Source of the DNA: an uncultured Sulfitobacter sp.
GTDB lineage: Bacteria; Pseudomonadota; Alphaproteobacteria; Rhodobacterales; Rhodobacteraceae
Length of the DNA: 64,000 bases
Reading direction: 5' to 3'
NCBI GenBank assembly: GCA_905182645.1
Contig: CAJJCJ010000002.1
Span: forward strand, 124,001-188,000
Made by a program: the position numbers and the translations under genes. Under the pieces are notes generated by a model. That model was not told where the DNA came from and did not search any database. It saw nothing but the letters and a program-made list of their open reading frames with translations. Below, in pieces: positions 47,136 through 57,355 of the stretch. Within the stretch, counting starts at the first letter, position 1; each line of letters opens with the position of its first letter.

Positions 47136-48781
47136 AACTTGGACACCGGCAGCCACCAATCGTCTGCATCATTCAATTCATCCCACAGCGGCGCGCCTTG
47201 GGCCAATGTGATGCGAGTCCAACGGTCAGATTTTGGATCGAATTTTGCGGCGCCAAAAAACGACAGTTTGCACCGCAACATATCAATCGGCAGGCAATCT
47301 TTCCCGATCAAATTGTCGCGAATTTCAGCGTAAGGATGGATGCCAAGGGTCTGCACGCGCTTAACCGCTGCACGGTGTTCTGGATGCGCGGCAAGAAACG
47401 CGGCGACATTGCCATCTTGTTCAATCAGTGTTTTGGCCAAGCCCTGCACTTGCCGTGCAATATCAAGGGGGCTTTCAAGATCAGCGCCGTCTTCAGCATG
47501 CCGATCACCCAAGCGGGGTTCCAACTTTTCCTCGGACACATACCAAAATTGGGCACAATTATCGGGGTTGGTATAATCCGTAGCACAAGCCCAATCCCAG
47601 TCGCGTTTGATCATGTCAGCAAGGTCAGCACAGGACATCACCGGATCGATTTGCGGCATAAGCGATGTCGCCATGCAGTCGGTCAACCCGTCTATCAGAT
47701 CGCCAAATGGCTCCAACAACATGGCCGCCAGTAGCTCTTGTGTATCAATCGACCACTTACTGCTTGCCGATATCAGCGTATCAAGCGGCTGTGTGCCGGT
47801 CATCAACGCGGGCGTCATCATCGTGGTCACTTGTGGCCATTCACGACGTAATGTGTTGATCCGATCCGCAGCAATTGTGTCAGGCACATTCCATTCGACC
47901 AGATGATCAGCAGCGCGTGTCGCAAGTTCGTAAATCTGCGTAATTTGATCCGTGTCCAGCAGCTGGATCGCACGGACCCGCGCAATCGCCGTTTCACGTA
48001 CCTGCATCCACGCGTCCAGCAAAATGGGGTGTGTGACAAGAAACGGCGCCATGCCAAGTCCAGTTGAATTTCCGATCCCAAGATACCGTTTCGTTTGCCG
48101 TTCAAGCGTTCCACGACCAACATGTTCAGCCAAATCATGCGTAAATCCGCGAATAAGCCAGACGGTCAGCATTTCAGCGGCAAACGGCCCACTCATGCCT
48201 GCCCGATCTGCGATGCGCCCACGATCTGCGATCCCGAATTTTCCGTTGCCGTACACGGCAGTTGTCCGCATCAAATAGCCCGTCGACCTGACAAGGTTAG
48301 GGTCAGGTTGGCGACCTTCACGCAAACAACTGGTCACATGGTCAAATAAGCGCACAGATTTGTTTGCACGACTTAGAACGAGGTCACGTTGGGTAAATCG
48401 AGATGCTTCTTGATGGGGGGCAGCGGCGACAATCCGGTCAATTTCAGCCTTTGTCGGGACACCGTCGAAAAGGACATATGTCGTGTCCCATGCCGTAGCG
48501 ATCACGCGGTCTGTGCGCATATCAGCCGGAAGATCGGTTGAGACCGCGACCAAAGCATAGTCGAAACCGCCAAACTGCAACTGATACACAGCGTGTCCGT
48601 ACCCAACATCATCCATCGCCCAAACTGTGCGATCAACCTTTGCGTCCTCAGCGGCAAGCGCCCGCATGAGGCTGCGTAAAAATGACAACCGATGTGGAAA
48701 CGAGGCGCCCATGCGGCGCAAACGCATCACTTGTGATGGTGGCCGAAGCGGCATTTGGGCAGGCGGTGCGATATCTTTCAT
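47132..48781 (-). CDS. Protein of unknown function coupled to DUF3726
   Basis: 549 residues from ATG 48781 (an alternative ATG at 48871 would add 30 residues; neither has a good ribosome site). I do not recognise the family. Seen: an early SQVMRLRRMGASFPHRLSFL, a beta-rich part VYQLQFGGFDYALVAVSTDL and WDTTYVLFDGVPTKAEIDRI, a GLGMAPFLVTHPILLDAWMQ segment, and a Cys/Trp-rich region DWDWACATDYTNPDNCAQFW. No signal peptide and no long membrane helix. Gene order with DUF3726 implies one shared task. Confidence 0.7.
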   Translation of the reverse strand: MKDIAPPAQMPLRPPSQVMRLRRMGASFPHRLSFLRSLMRALAAEDAKVDRTVWAMDDVGYGHAVYQLQFGGFDYALVAVSTDLPADMRTDRVIATAWDTTYVLFDGVPTKAEIDRIVAAAPHQEASRFTQRDLVLSRANKSVRLFDHVTSCLREGRQPDPNLVRSTGYLMRTTAVYGNGKFGIADRGRIADRAGMSGPFAAEMLTVWLIRGFTHDLAEHVGRGTLERQTKRYLGIGNSTGLGMAPFLVTHPILLDAWMQVRETAIARVRAIQLLDTDQITQIYELATRAADHLVEWNVPDTIAADRINTLRREWPQVTTMMTPALMTGTQPLDTLISASSKWSIDTQELLAAMLLEPFGDLIDGLTDCMATSLMPQIDPVMSCADLADMIKRDWDWACATDYTNPDNCAQFWYVSEEKLEPRLGDRHAEDGADLESPLDIARQVQGLAKTLIEQDGNVAAFLAAHPEHRAAVKRVQTLGIHPYAEIRDNLIGKDCLPIDMLRCKLSFFGAAKFDPKSDRWTRITLAQGAPLWDELNDADDWWLPVSKL

Positions 48782-49021
48782 TGGGTGCGAAGCTCTGTCT
48801 AAAATAAGCAAGGAAAACAATTTCTTTTCATGTAGCACATTGACCGACGCACCCCAATCTGAATCAGACATCTTACAGCTGATTTACGGCGTTCAATCAA
48901 ATGACACCATTTCTCCGCTCATCAATGGAAAAGTGACCGGCCAAGACTTTGATTTTGGGGCCAGACAAGTTACCAGACTATCAGGGCATATTTAGTTGAT
49001 TTCGACCGCAAGGGGCACAAC

Positions 49022-50815
49022 ATGCATTATTCCACACATTTCGTCGCCGCCCTTTTGCTTGGCCCAACAATGTCGATGGCCCAAACTATCGAATTTGACG
49101 TATTGGGCGACAATGAAAGTATAGCAAACGCAGTTCGATCCGCGTCGCTTGTGGTATCCATCGACACCAATGAGACGCCAGATCCGCAAAGCTATATCGC
49201 GGCGGCCAGAGCGGATTACCGCCGTATTTTGACTGCTCTTTATGGTCGCGGCCATTATAGTGGGTCCGTTTCGATCCAAATTGATGGCCGCGAAGCTGCT
49301 GGTATTTCGCCCCTCGATGCGCCCAGCCAAATTGAGAAAATAGCACTGCGTGTTGATCCCGGACCAACGTTCACCTTTGGCAAAGCGAGTGTTTATCCAT
49401 TGCCATCTGGTACGTCGTTGACAAACAGCTTTGCGCGCAGCGAAGTGGCCGCATCAACCGTAATAGTACAAGCCCTAGCTGAAAGTGTTAGCGCATGGCG
49501 CGACAACGGATACGCGAAAGCGGCTGCGAAGAACCAACAGGTCACCGCCAAACACGCCGAACGGATACTTGATGTCGCCATAACACTGTCCCTTGGTCCG
49601 CAGCTTACGTTTGGGACGCTGACGATTACCGGAAACGATACCGTGCGCGCTGCGCGAATTGCGAAAATTGCGGGACTGCCCGAAGGCGAAATCTATTCTC
49701 CTGATGACATCATTAAGGCGGAGCGCAGGTTGCGCGAAACAGGGGCGTTTGACAGCGTGGCAATCCTTGAAGGGGATCAGATCGGACTAAATAACACGCT
49801 GCCAATTGAATTACAGGTTGTTGAAAGCGTTCCGCGTCGGGTCGGCGTTGGTTTGGAACTATCTTCAATCGAAGGGCTTAAGGTGTCAACGTTCTGGATG
49901 CACCGCAACTTCATGAGCGGCGCAGAACGGTTCCGCATCGATGCTGAAATTGCAGGCATTGGAGGGTCTACCGGTGGAACCGATTACACGTTGAGTCTGA
50001 ACTTTGAAAGACCTGCCGTCTACGGCCCTGACACTGATTTCTTTTTGCGCACGCAAATCAGCCGCGAAAATGAGCCCGACTATCTGGTGGACAAGATATC
50101 GGTCGAAACTGGCGTAACCCGCTTAATTGCAGATGAATTGATGACGCGAATTGGTGTTGGCATATTGACCGCCCACGAAGTCACGCCGTCAGGCACCCGC
50201 GATTACACGCTTTTGACTTTGCCGCTGGCCGCCACGTTGGACCGGCGCAACTTCGCCACAAATGCGAGTGCCGGGTATTTTCTAAATGTCGAAGCGACCC
50301 CATTTTACGATACCACTAACGACCTTTTTGGTAGCCGATTTTTTGCTGACGCCCGCGCTTATCGCAGTTTTGGCGCTGGCGACAAGTTTACGTTTGCAGG
50401 ACGCGCCCAGTTTGGAAGCGTCATTGGTGCGATGATTGAGAACACTCCTGCAGATTTCCTGTTCTATTCGGGTGGGGGCGGAACGGTGCGCGGACAGACC
50501 TATAAAACGCTTGGCATTGATAGCGTTATTGCGGGCGAAGATTTACGAACAGGCGGGCAGTCGTTTGTGGGCGCACAGCTTGAAGCCCGCTATGCAGTGA
50601 CCGACAAAATCGGATTGGTCGGGTTTTATGACTTTGGTCAAATCGGTGCTGATGCAAGCTTTGGTGGCAAAATTAACTGGCATGCAGGAGCCGGTATGGG
50701 TTTGCGTTACAATACCGGTATCGGCCCTATTCGACTTGATATTGCCACCCCAGCCAGCGGCGACAATATCGCGAGCAGTGTCCAAGTTTACATTGGGATC
50801 GGGCAAACGTTTTGA
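49022..50815 (+). CDS. tamA: Translocation and assembly module subunit TamA (BamA family)
   Basis: 597 residues. A signal peptide (cut after MSMA, about residue 20), POTRA-type domains up to about residue 270 (TLTITGNDTVRAARIAKIAG; AERRLRETGAFDSVAILEGD), and a C-terminal 16-strand-type barrel ending NTGIGPIRLDIATPAS and the terminal Phe-ending strand VQVYIGIGQTF, as outer-membrane proteins require. It inserts autotransporters and other barrels together with TamB, encoded next with a 4 nt overlap. Confidence 0.93.
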   Translation: MHYSTHFVAALLLGPTMSMAQTIEFDVLGDNESIANAVRSASLVVSIDTNETPDPQSYIAAARADYRRILTALYGRGHYSGSVSIQIDGREAAGISPLDAPSQIEKIALRVDPGPTFTFGKASVYPLPSGTSLTNSFARSEVAASTVIVQALAESVSAWRDNGYAKAAAKNQQVTAKHAERILDVAITLSLGPQLTFGTLTITGNDTVRAARIAKIAGLPEGEIYSPDDIIKAERRLRETGAFDSVAILEGDQIGLNNTLPIELQVVESVPRRVGVGLELSSIEGLKVSTFWMHRNFMSGAERFRIDAEIAGIGGSTGGTDYTLSLNFERPAVYGPDTDFFLRTQISRENEPDYLVDKISVETGVTRLIADELMTRIGVGILTAHEVTPSGTRDYTLLTLPLAATLDRRNFATNASAGYFLNVEATPFYDTTNDLFGSRFFADARAYRSFGAGDKFTFAGRAQFGSVIGAMIENTPADFLFYSGGGGTVRGQTYKTLGIDSVIAGEDLRTGGQSFVGAQLEARYAVTDKIGLVGFYDFGQIGADASFGGKINWHAGAGMGLRYNTGIGPIRLDIATPASGDNIASSVQVYIGIGQTF

Positions 50816-53800
50816 AACAGATAATCCTTTGCACCATACTATCATTGTGCCCCATTGCTGCGACGGCACAGACCCAAGAAGACAATGACAAAAGCTATTT
50901 GACCCGACTGATCGAGGACAATCTGTCTGGCGGATCTCGCGAGGTGAATATCATTGGTTTTCGAGGCGCGTTAAGCTCCGCTGCGTCGCTTGATGTGTTG
51001 ACTGTCGCGGATGCGGACGGTGTTTGGCTGACCCTTGAAGACGTTGTTCTGTCGTGGAGCAGGGCGGCGTTGCTGCGCGGACATATCGATATCCAAGAGC
51101 TAAGCGCGGAGCGAATTATTGTGGCGCGAGCACCTATCTCTGAAGGCAGAACACCTTCGCCAGAAGCCACCGGGTTTTCGCTCCCCGAACTGCCCGTCGG
51201 TATTAAGCTCGACCAGTTGGACGTCGCAGAAATCACATTGGGTGAAACGTTCCTTGGCGAAAAAATCTCTCTTAGCTTAACTGGTAGTGCGGCGCTAGCT
51301 AGTGGTGAAGGCAGCGCCATGATTGTCGCCACACGCTTGGGCCCAAAGATCGGACGCTTTTCAATAGATGGAAGCTATAGAAACGAAAGCCGCATTCTGG
51401 CGCTTGACTTGACTGCATCAGAGGGGCCGAGCGGCATTGCATCTCAGTTAATCGGTTTGCCGGGGCAACCGTCAGCAGAATTGACGATTTCGGGAACAGC
51501 GCCAATTGATGATTACGCGGCGACTTTGTCGCTAGCGACCGATGGAACGGACCGTATTAGCGGCGCATTCGCGTTAACTTCTGACGACAGTGGGCAGCTG
51601 ATTAGCCTTGACGTTGGTGGCGACGTTACCCCATTATTTACACCAGAGTATCAGGATTTCTTTGGTGATGACGTTGCTTTGACCGTTCAAGCGCGCACTG
51701 GATCAAATGGTGAGATTGATCTCGAAGACTTCACGCTAAGCACCAAAACGTTGCTGTTGTCAGGCGCCGCTAAAATTGGGGCGCAAGGCTGGCCCCAACA
51801 GTTAAACATTCGAGGGCAGATTGCAGACATATCTGGCAACGTTGTTTTGCTACCATTGCCGGGCCCAAAAACCTATATTGATAGCGCTTCCTTTGATCTG
51901 AGATTTGATACTGCGATGTCTTCCGATTGGTTGACCGATCTGTCGCTCTTGGGTTATGATCGGCCAGGACTTTTTATGCGTGATTTCGAACTTTCGGGTG
52001 GCGGTATTCTTGTCCCCGGCGAAGGCGATGCAATCGGCGCCATGACCGCAAACCTGACTTACACTGCCTCGGGTTTGGAACTGGATGATGCTGGTGAGTC
52101 CGAAGCATTTGGCGATACTGTTTCTGGCGTTTTACAGGCCGCACGCACCGAAGGTACCGCGATAAAGATTGAACAGCTAACACTCACCGGCCCTGGAGTT
52201 GAACTCTTAGCCAAAGCCACAATTGGCGGCGCCGCTTCAGGAATGCGAACCCAAAGCAACATTTTGCTTTACGTCGATGCATTAGAACGTTTTCCTACGC
52301 TTGCAGGTCGCGATTTAACAGGGTCTGGCAATCTCGCAATTGAGAGCACAATTTTGCCGCTGGAAGGCCTTTTTGACATCAAAATAAATGGAAAAACCCT
52401 AGATTTGGCCATCGGCATTGATCAGGTCGACGCCGTTCTGGCCGGCCACGGTGACATATCTGCAACCGCTGTTCGCGATACCAAAGGAACGCGACTAGAG
52501 GAATTGCGCGTCAAGACCCCCGTCGCTCTTTTGACTGCAAACGCTGACTTGAGCAGCGTAGGCAATGAGGCGCGCTTCGACGCTATATTGACCGACGTCA
52601 GCTTGATCGAGCCGCGCCTATCTGGTCCAGCCACAATGTCCGGGACGGTGGTCCAAAACGCAGATGGTATCCTAAAAGTTGATATATCAGGTGATGCGAA
52701 AAATTCGGTATTCACACTGACAGCCGATATCGACCAAGACTATCTAATCGATGGTACGATCAACGCCGATGTGACCGACCTTACGACCTATAGCGCCTTG
52801 ATTGGACAACCAATCTCAGGCGGCATGTCCGCCCAGTTGACTGGCTCCATGTTGGCCGACCTATCAGCATTTGACGTAAAATTGGGCATGCAAACTAGTC
52901 ATCTTGGCGTTGGTAACAGTATCGCAGACATCTTATTGGCTGGAAATGGCCAGTTGGCGGCGCAGGCACAGTTAAAAAACGGTGATCTGGTTATCACCGA
53001 TATGGCCCTGTCCACGGCCAATGTAACCGCCAGCGGCAATCTTGGTGGAAATTCTGGGGCTGGGCATGGCGTCTTCACAGCTCGCCTGCGCGATGTTGGC
53101 GTTTTGACTGAACAACTCAGCGGTCCGATCACTGCAGATGGCACTGCCTCCTTGGATGGAATTGGCAACTGGGGCGTTGAAGCACAGGCCAGTGGACCAG
53201 GAGGCATTGCGCTGCGCGCAGGTGGTCAGGTCGGCGCAAACGGAACGGTGAACCTAACTGCAACAGGCGAAGCGCCGCTGGGCTTGGCAAACACCCTGAT
53301 TGAACCGCGACGGATTTCTGGCGACGCAATATTCGATTTTGCAATCAACGGCCAACCAAGTCTGAACGCTCTTTCAGGCCGTCTCGATTTGCGCAATGCC
53401 CGATTGACCGCGCCAACTTTGGCCCAAGGTCTATCGCAGATCGCTGGCGGAGTGACCTTCGCAAATGGAACAGCGCAAATTGGCCTCACTGGTGACGTTT
53501 TGTCAGGTGGAATTTTGGCTGTACGCGGCCCCATTTCTTTGGCATCGCCCCAAGCCGCTGATCTGGCAATCGACCTCAGTGAGGTTATCCTAAAGGATCC
53601 AGAGCTTTACCAAACAAGCGTATCAGGCGGTTTAACTGTCAAAGGACCATTGGCTGGCGGCGCGCGGATTGCGGGCCAACTGACCCTTGGGCAAACCGAT
53701 ATTCAAGTGCCGTCCTCGGGTGTCGGTGCATTGGGCGACCTTCCAAATGTGACCCATATCGGCGCAAACGCAGTCATCAGAACCACCCTTGATCGAGCCG

Positions 53801-54549
53801 GAGTCTTGGCCGATGGTACCAATAAAACGACCAGTACAAACAACGCCCAACACTTCCCGCTTGATATCACAATCAGCGCACCCGCGCGTATCTTCATCCG
53901 CGGCCGTGGGCTTGATGCCGAACTTGGCGGCTCATTGCGAATCGGTGGCACGACGAACAACATCCAACCTATTGGCCTGTTCGAGCTGACCCGCGGCCGC
54001 ATCAATATCCTGCAGCAACGCTTTGATCTGACCGAAGGCAGCGCATCGCTTCAGGGTGATTTTGAACCTTACATCCGACTTGTTGCCACGACCGAAGCCC
54101 GCACGGGCACCGTCATTTCCATCATTGTTGAGGGCCCTGCAACGGAGCCAGAGGTCAGCTTTGTTTCAACCCCGTCCTTGCCGCAAGACGAGGTTTTCGC
54201 GCAACTAATCTTTGGGCGCGAACTGCAGAACATCAGCCCGCTTCAAGCGGTTCAACTGGCCGCCGCAGTAGGCACATTGACGGGCCGTGGTGGCGGCGGA
54301 CTAATCGATAGCTTCCGCCAGGATATCGGCTTAGACGATTTTGATGTCACCACCGATGAAGACGGAAAAGCAGCCGTGCGGGCAGGCAAATACCTGTCTG
54401 AGAATATCTATACTGACGTAACCGTATCCAGCGATGGATCGACCGAAATAAACTTTAACCTCGACATCACCGATGAGGTTACGGCCAAGGGCACGGTCAA
54501 TGCAGGAGGTGAAACCGGTATCGGAATCTTCTTAGAACGGGACTATTAA
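50812..54549 (+). CDS. tamB: Translocation and assembly module subunit TamB
   Basis: 1245 residues, long beta-helical (taco-like) protein spanning the periplasm. Signal sequence about 1-20 (MKQIILCTILSLCPIAATAQ), repeats rich in Gly/Asp/Leu throughout, and the C-terminal DUF490 domain about 900-1245 (GGSLRIGGTTNNIQPIGLFE; FDLTEGSASLQGDFEPYIRL; SSDGSTEINFNLDITDEVTA). The start is TTG in the TTGA overlap with tamA; no ATG offers a better signal. TamB carries lipids or substrates to the outer membrane with TamA. Confidence 0.93.
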   Translation: MKQIILCTILSLCPIAATAQTQEDNDKSYLTRLIEDNLSGGSREVNIIGFRGALSSAASLDVLTVADADGVWLTLEDVVLSWSRAALLRGHIDIQELSAERIIVARAPISEGRTPSPEATGFSLPELPVGIKLDQLDVAEITLGETFLGEKISLSLTGSAALASGEGSAMIVATRLGPKIGRFSIDGSYRNESRILALDLTASEGPSGIASQLIGLPGQPSAELTISGTAPIDDYAATLSLATDGTDRISGAFALTSDDSGQLISLDVGGDVTPLFTPEYQDFFGDDVALTVQARTGSNGEIDLEDFTLSTKTLLLSGAAKIGAQGWPQQLNIRGQIADISGNVVLLPLPGPKTYIDSASFDLRFDTAMSSDWLTDLSLLGYDRPGLFMRDFELSGGGILVPGEGDAIGAMTANLTYTASGLELDDAGESEAFGDTVSGVLQAARTEGTAIKIEQLTLTGPGVELLAKATIGGAASGMRTQSNILLYVDALERFPTLAGRDLTGSGNLAIESTILPLEGLFDIKINGKTLDLAIGIDQVDAVLAGHGDISATAVRDTKGTRLEELRVKTPVALLTANADLSSVGNEARFDAILTDVSLIEPRLSGPATMSGTVVQNADGILKVDISGDAKNSVFTLTADIDQDYLIDGTINADVTDLTTYSALIGQPISGGMSAQLTGSMLADLSAFDVKLGMQTSHLGVGNSIADILLAGNGQLAAQAQLKNGDLVITDMALSTANVTASGNLGGNSGAGHGVFTARLRDVGVLTEQLSGPITADGTASLDGIGNWGVEAQASGPGGIALRAGGQVGANGTVNLTATGEAPLGLANTLIEPRRISGDAIFDFAINGQPSLNALSGRLDLRNARLTAPTLAQGLSQIAGGVTFANGTAQIGLTGDVLSGGILAVRGPISLASPQAADLAIDLSEVILKDPELYQTSVSGGLTVKGPLAGGARIAGQLTLGQTDIQVPSSGVGALGDLPNVTHIGANAVIRTTLDRAGVLADGTNKTTSTNNAQHFPLDITISAPARIFIRGRGLDAELGGSLRIGGTTNNIQPIGLFELTRGRINILQQRFDLTEGSASLQGDFEPYIRLVATTEARTGTVISIIVEGPATEPEVSFVSTPSLPQDEVFAQLIFGRELQNISPLQAVQLAAAVGTLTGRGGGGLIDSFRQDIGLDDFDVTTDEDGKAAVRAGKYLSENIYTDVTVSSDGSTEINFNLDITDEVTAKGTVNAGGETGIGIFLERDY

Positions 54550-54869
54550 ACAACGTCCATGACGTAGTGCAGCAATCGAACTTCATCAAAGAATTGATTG
54601 CAAAATGCAGGCAACAGATCACGCGACGCGTAGCGGGCTTCTGAAGCAAGCCCTCGCGCCATGCCATCTGCATCTTTGTACTTAATGACGAGTGTCAGCG
54701 GAAAGTTGGGTCCATTAAGATCACCTTCGACCTGAAAGTAGACCTGCACCTCTTGGGCGCAATCAAACTGCTGCCAAAGAGGCAGCAGTGTACTTTCTAC
54801 ATACCCACGCATTGCGATAGCTTGACCAGATTTTACTGTCCCCTGAAACATGGCGTGCCGCTGAATCAT
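54546..54869 (-). CDS. Small protein of unknown function in the catabolic cluster
   Basis: 107 residues. It has alternating strands and a helix (GQAIAMRGYVESTLLPLWQQ; VQVYFQVEGDLNGPNFPLTL; YASRDLLPAFCNQFFDEVRL), compatible with a dimeric alpha/beta-barrel protein such as an EthD- or ABM-like fold, but this is only a guess. It starts three bases after the ThDP enzyme's stop, as last gene of the cluster. Converges with tamB. Confidence 0.65.
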   Translation of the reverse strand: MIQRHAMFQGTVKSGQAIAMRGYVESTLLPLWQQFDCAQEVQVYFQVEGDLNGPNFPLTLVIKYKDADGMARGLASEARYASRDLLPAFCNQFFDEVRLLHYVMDVV

Positions 54870-54872
54870 GGG

Positions 54873-56558
54873 TCAGCCCCCACGATGCTTAAAACTGTCA
54901 CGTCGGAACGAATACAGCGCCGACGGGTCGACCGCCACGTCCACAACCGCCGGCTTTCCGCATGCAAGCGCCGCCTCGATTGCGGGACCAACTTCATGCA
55001 ATTTGTCCGCTTTGAACCCTGCAGCGCCGTAAAGTTCGGCCAGTTTATCAAACGGTGGGCTCGACACATCCGCGCCAATGTAACGTCCGTTAAAGAAATC
55101 GCGTTGGTACGCTTTTTCAGCGCCCCAACATTTGTTGTTCATGACAACCGTCACAGTGTTGATCCCGTGATCAACTGCGGTCGACAATTCGGAAACTGTC
55201 ATCCCAAATCCACCGTCACCCATCAAGCTAACGACAGGCCGACCCGGTTGCGCGCATTTCACGCCCATCCCGCAGGCCATCGAAAACCCAACAAGCCCGA
55301 AATCAAGTGGAGTGAATAGACTCCCTGGGCTCCAATAATTTAACGCATCTGTGGCCTGCAAACACAGCGTCCCCGCGTCCATAGTAATCGCTGCATTATG
55401 GGGCAGAACTTCGCGCAGTGTTTTGAACAATCCCGAAGGCTGCATAGGGTTCGTCATGATCGCATCAGCATCACGTTTGGTCAGGAATGCTTGCCGCTTG
55501 GCTTGGAAATCACGCGTCCAAGCATCTGCTTTGGCGCGGTCCGCAAGTTGGGATACTGCATCTAACAATTGGCGCGCACATGTTGGCGCATCCGCCCAAA
55601 TACCCATCGCAACGGGGAAAAACCGACCAATTGCGGTTGGTTCCAGCTCAACCTGAATGATCTTCGCATCACGGTTGATATTGTCATAAGTGTAGAACGT
55701 CGCGTTGAATCCAAGCCGCGTGCCAAGCGCCAAAATCACATCGGCTTCTTTCACCAAGCGGCTCGCTACAGCGTTGCCGCGTGGCCCCATCTGACCCGCA
55801 TTTAGCGGATGCCCAAACGGGATCGCATCCCCGTGACCAGGTGATGTGACGATGGGACAATTAAGCGCCTCAGCCAAGGCAATCGCTGCCTCATGTCCAC
55901 GTGTGTTCTTGATCCCGCCGCCCGCAATAATCACGGGTTGGTGCGCACTAGAAAGCATCTTGGCCGCCGCAATAATGTCGGCAGCCTGCGCCGCAGGAAC
56001 GGATTGGTTGCGGTACCCAATAGGCTTTTGCAGTGGTGTAAAGTCCGCCTGTGCAGCCAAAACATCGCGCGGTAAATTTAGCTGAACAGGCCCTTGGCGC
56101 GGCGATAATGCGGTGCGGAATGCTTCGCGAAACAGCTCTGGGACGCGGTCCGCGCTTGGGGCTGTCCAGGTCTTTTTGGTCACGGGTGTGAACAACGCTT
56201 GCTGATCTACTTCTTGAAATGCATCGCGGTAAATATGGCCTTGGGCCAACATGCCCGCGATTGACACAACTGGGGAAAACGCGGCCTTGGCCTGAGACAA
56301 TCCTGTGATAAGGTTTGTTGCGCCCGGCCCGTTTTGACCGGCAAGCACGACCCCTGCCCGCCCCGATGCCCTCGCAAACCCGTCCGCCATATGCGTACCA
56401 GTTCGTTCGTCATGCACGCCGATCATCTTAATTGGGCTGTCATATAACGCGTCAAACATTTCCATTGTGGCTGATCCGATTAGGCCAAAAACATGACTGA
56501 CGTCTTCGGCTTCAAGGGCGGCAACTGCGGCTTGTCCGCCGGACATTGGGGTGGTCAT
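54873..56558 (-). CDS. Thiamine-diphosphate enzyme, acetolactate synthase / Xsc-like
   Basis: 561 residues. Three ThDP-enzyme domains: EDVSHVFGLIGSATMEMF and HDERTGTHMADGFARASG (about 18-70, with the cofactor-activating Glu), the middle VILALGTRLGFNATFYTYDN, and the ThDP/Mg site GDGGFGMTVSELSTAVDHG to NNKCWGAEKAYQRDFF (about 445-490). FGLIGSA, AGQNGPGATN, EVDQQALF, WGAEK and the C-terminal FRRDSF resemble sulfoacetaldehyde acetyltransferase (Xsc) more than biosynthetic acetolactate synthase. It acts on a 2-keto acid or aldehyde; the substrate is unproven. Overlaps the hydrolase gene by ATGA. Confidence 0.85.
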   Translation of the reverse strand: MTTPMSGGQAAVAALEAEDVSHVFGLIGSATMEMFDALYDSPIKMIGVHDERTGTHMADGFARASGRAGVVLAGQNGPGATNLITGLSQAKAAFSPVVSIAGMLAQGHIYRDAFQEVDQQALFTPVTKKTWTAPSADRVPELFREAFRTALSPRQGPVQLNLPRDVLAAQADFTPLQKPIGYRNQSVPAAQAADIIAAAKMLSSAHQPVIIAGGGIKNTRGHEAAIALAEALNCPIVTSPGHGDAIPFGHPLNAGQMGPRGNAVASRLVKEADVILALGTRLGFNATFYTYDNINRDAKIIQVELEPTAIGRFFPVAMGIWADAPTCARQLLDAVSQLADRAKADAWTRDFQAKRQAFLTKRDADAIMTNPMQPSGLFKTLREVLPHNAAITMDAGTLCLQATDALNYWSPGSLFTPLDFGLVGFSMACGMGVKCAQPGRPVVSLMGDGGFGMTVSELSTAVDHGINTVTVVMNNKCWGAEKAYQRDFFNGRYIGADVSSPPFDKLAELYGAAGFKADKLHEVGPAIEAALACGKPAVVDVAVDPSALYSFRRDSFKHRGG

Positions 56559-57355
56559 TGGCTTTGCCTTTCAAGAAAATATCGGATCGGTTTGGTGTAT
56601 ACATCGGGCTGTTCCATCAGCCCCAGATGCTGGAGTTTTGGGATAATGATAGTTTGCGCACCTGCAATTTCAGCCGCAATATTACTGCCCATCTCAGGTG
56701 TGCTACCACTGTCATTTTCGCAGGTCATCACAAGAGTTGGTACGTTAATCTCGCCATTGCGCCCCGCCAATTCGACAACACCGTTGGCAAGCACCCACGC
56801 CGCTTGCGCGTAACTTTCTGCATCAACGGCTTCACGCCATGCGCGGACCTTTGCTGCACCCGTACCTAATGCCAAATACTCTGGTGTGAACCAGCGCTTC
56901 AGTGCCGCATCGAAAGTCGAAAACGCACCTTGTTCACGAACAGATTTGGCGCGTGCTTCGACCATTGTCTGTGCCGCTAACCCGCGATCATGCGGGGAAT
57001 TCAGAACAATCAGCGACGCCGTTTTATTGCGGTGATCCAATGCAAAACGGCGATTGATCATGCCGCCAATTGAAAAGCCTACAATATGAGCTCGAGGAAT
57101 ACCCAGATGGTCCATCAACCCCGTGAGCTGATCCGCATAGACGGTCAGCGATGCCTTTGAGGGCGGCGGCTCGGATGCTCCGTGACCGTAAAGGTCATAG
57201 GTCAACACGCGGTACGCCACAAATGCGGGCAGCATATCGGCGAATACATCGCGGCACAGCCCAAGCCCGTGGATAAATACCACAACGGGAGCATTCACAG
57301 GTCCAGTCAAGCAAAATTCGGTGCCGTTAAACGCCTGCGGGGTTTTCGGCATCAT
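56555..57355 (-). CDS. Alpha/beta hydrolase (3-oxoadipate enol-lactonase-like)
   Basis: 266 residues. Oxyanion region VVVFIHGLGLCRDVF (about 24-38), nucleophile elbow HIVGFSIGGMINRRFAL (Ser in GFSIG, about 91-107), acid in MTCENDSGSTPEM and His in LQHLGLMEQP. Similar to PcaD lactonases, but lactone, ester or C-C cleavage are all open. The paired ATGs at 57355/57352 follow AAGGA by about eight bases; a longer frame is rejected. It starts 29 bases inside the DUF1185 gene. Confidence 0.85.
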   Translation of the reverse strand: MMPKTPQAFNGTEFCLTGPVNAPVVVFIHGLGLCRDVFADMLPAFVAYRVLTYDLYGHGASEPPPSKASLTVYADQLTGLMDHLGIPRAHIVGFSIGGMINRRFALDHRNKTASLIVLNSPHDRGLAAQTMVEARAKSVREQGAFSTFDAALKRWFTPEYLALGTGAAKVRAWREAVDAESYAQAAWVLANGVVELAGRNGEINVPTLVMTCENDSGSTPEMGSNIAAEIAGAQTIIIPKLQHLGLMEQPDVYTKPIRYFLERQSQ

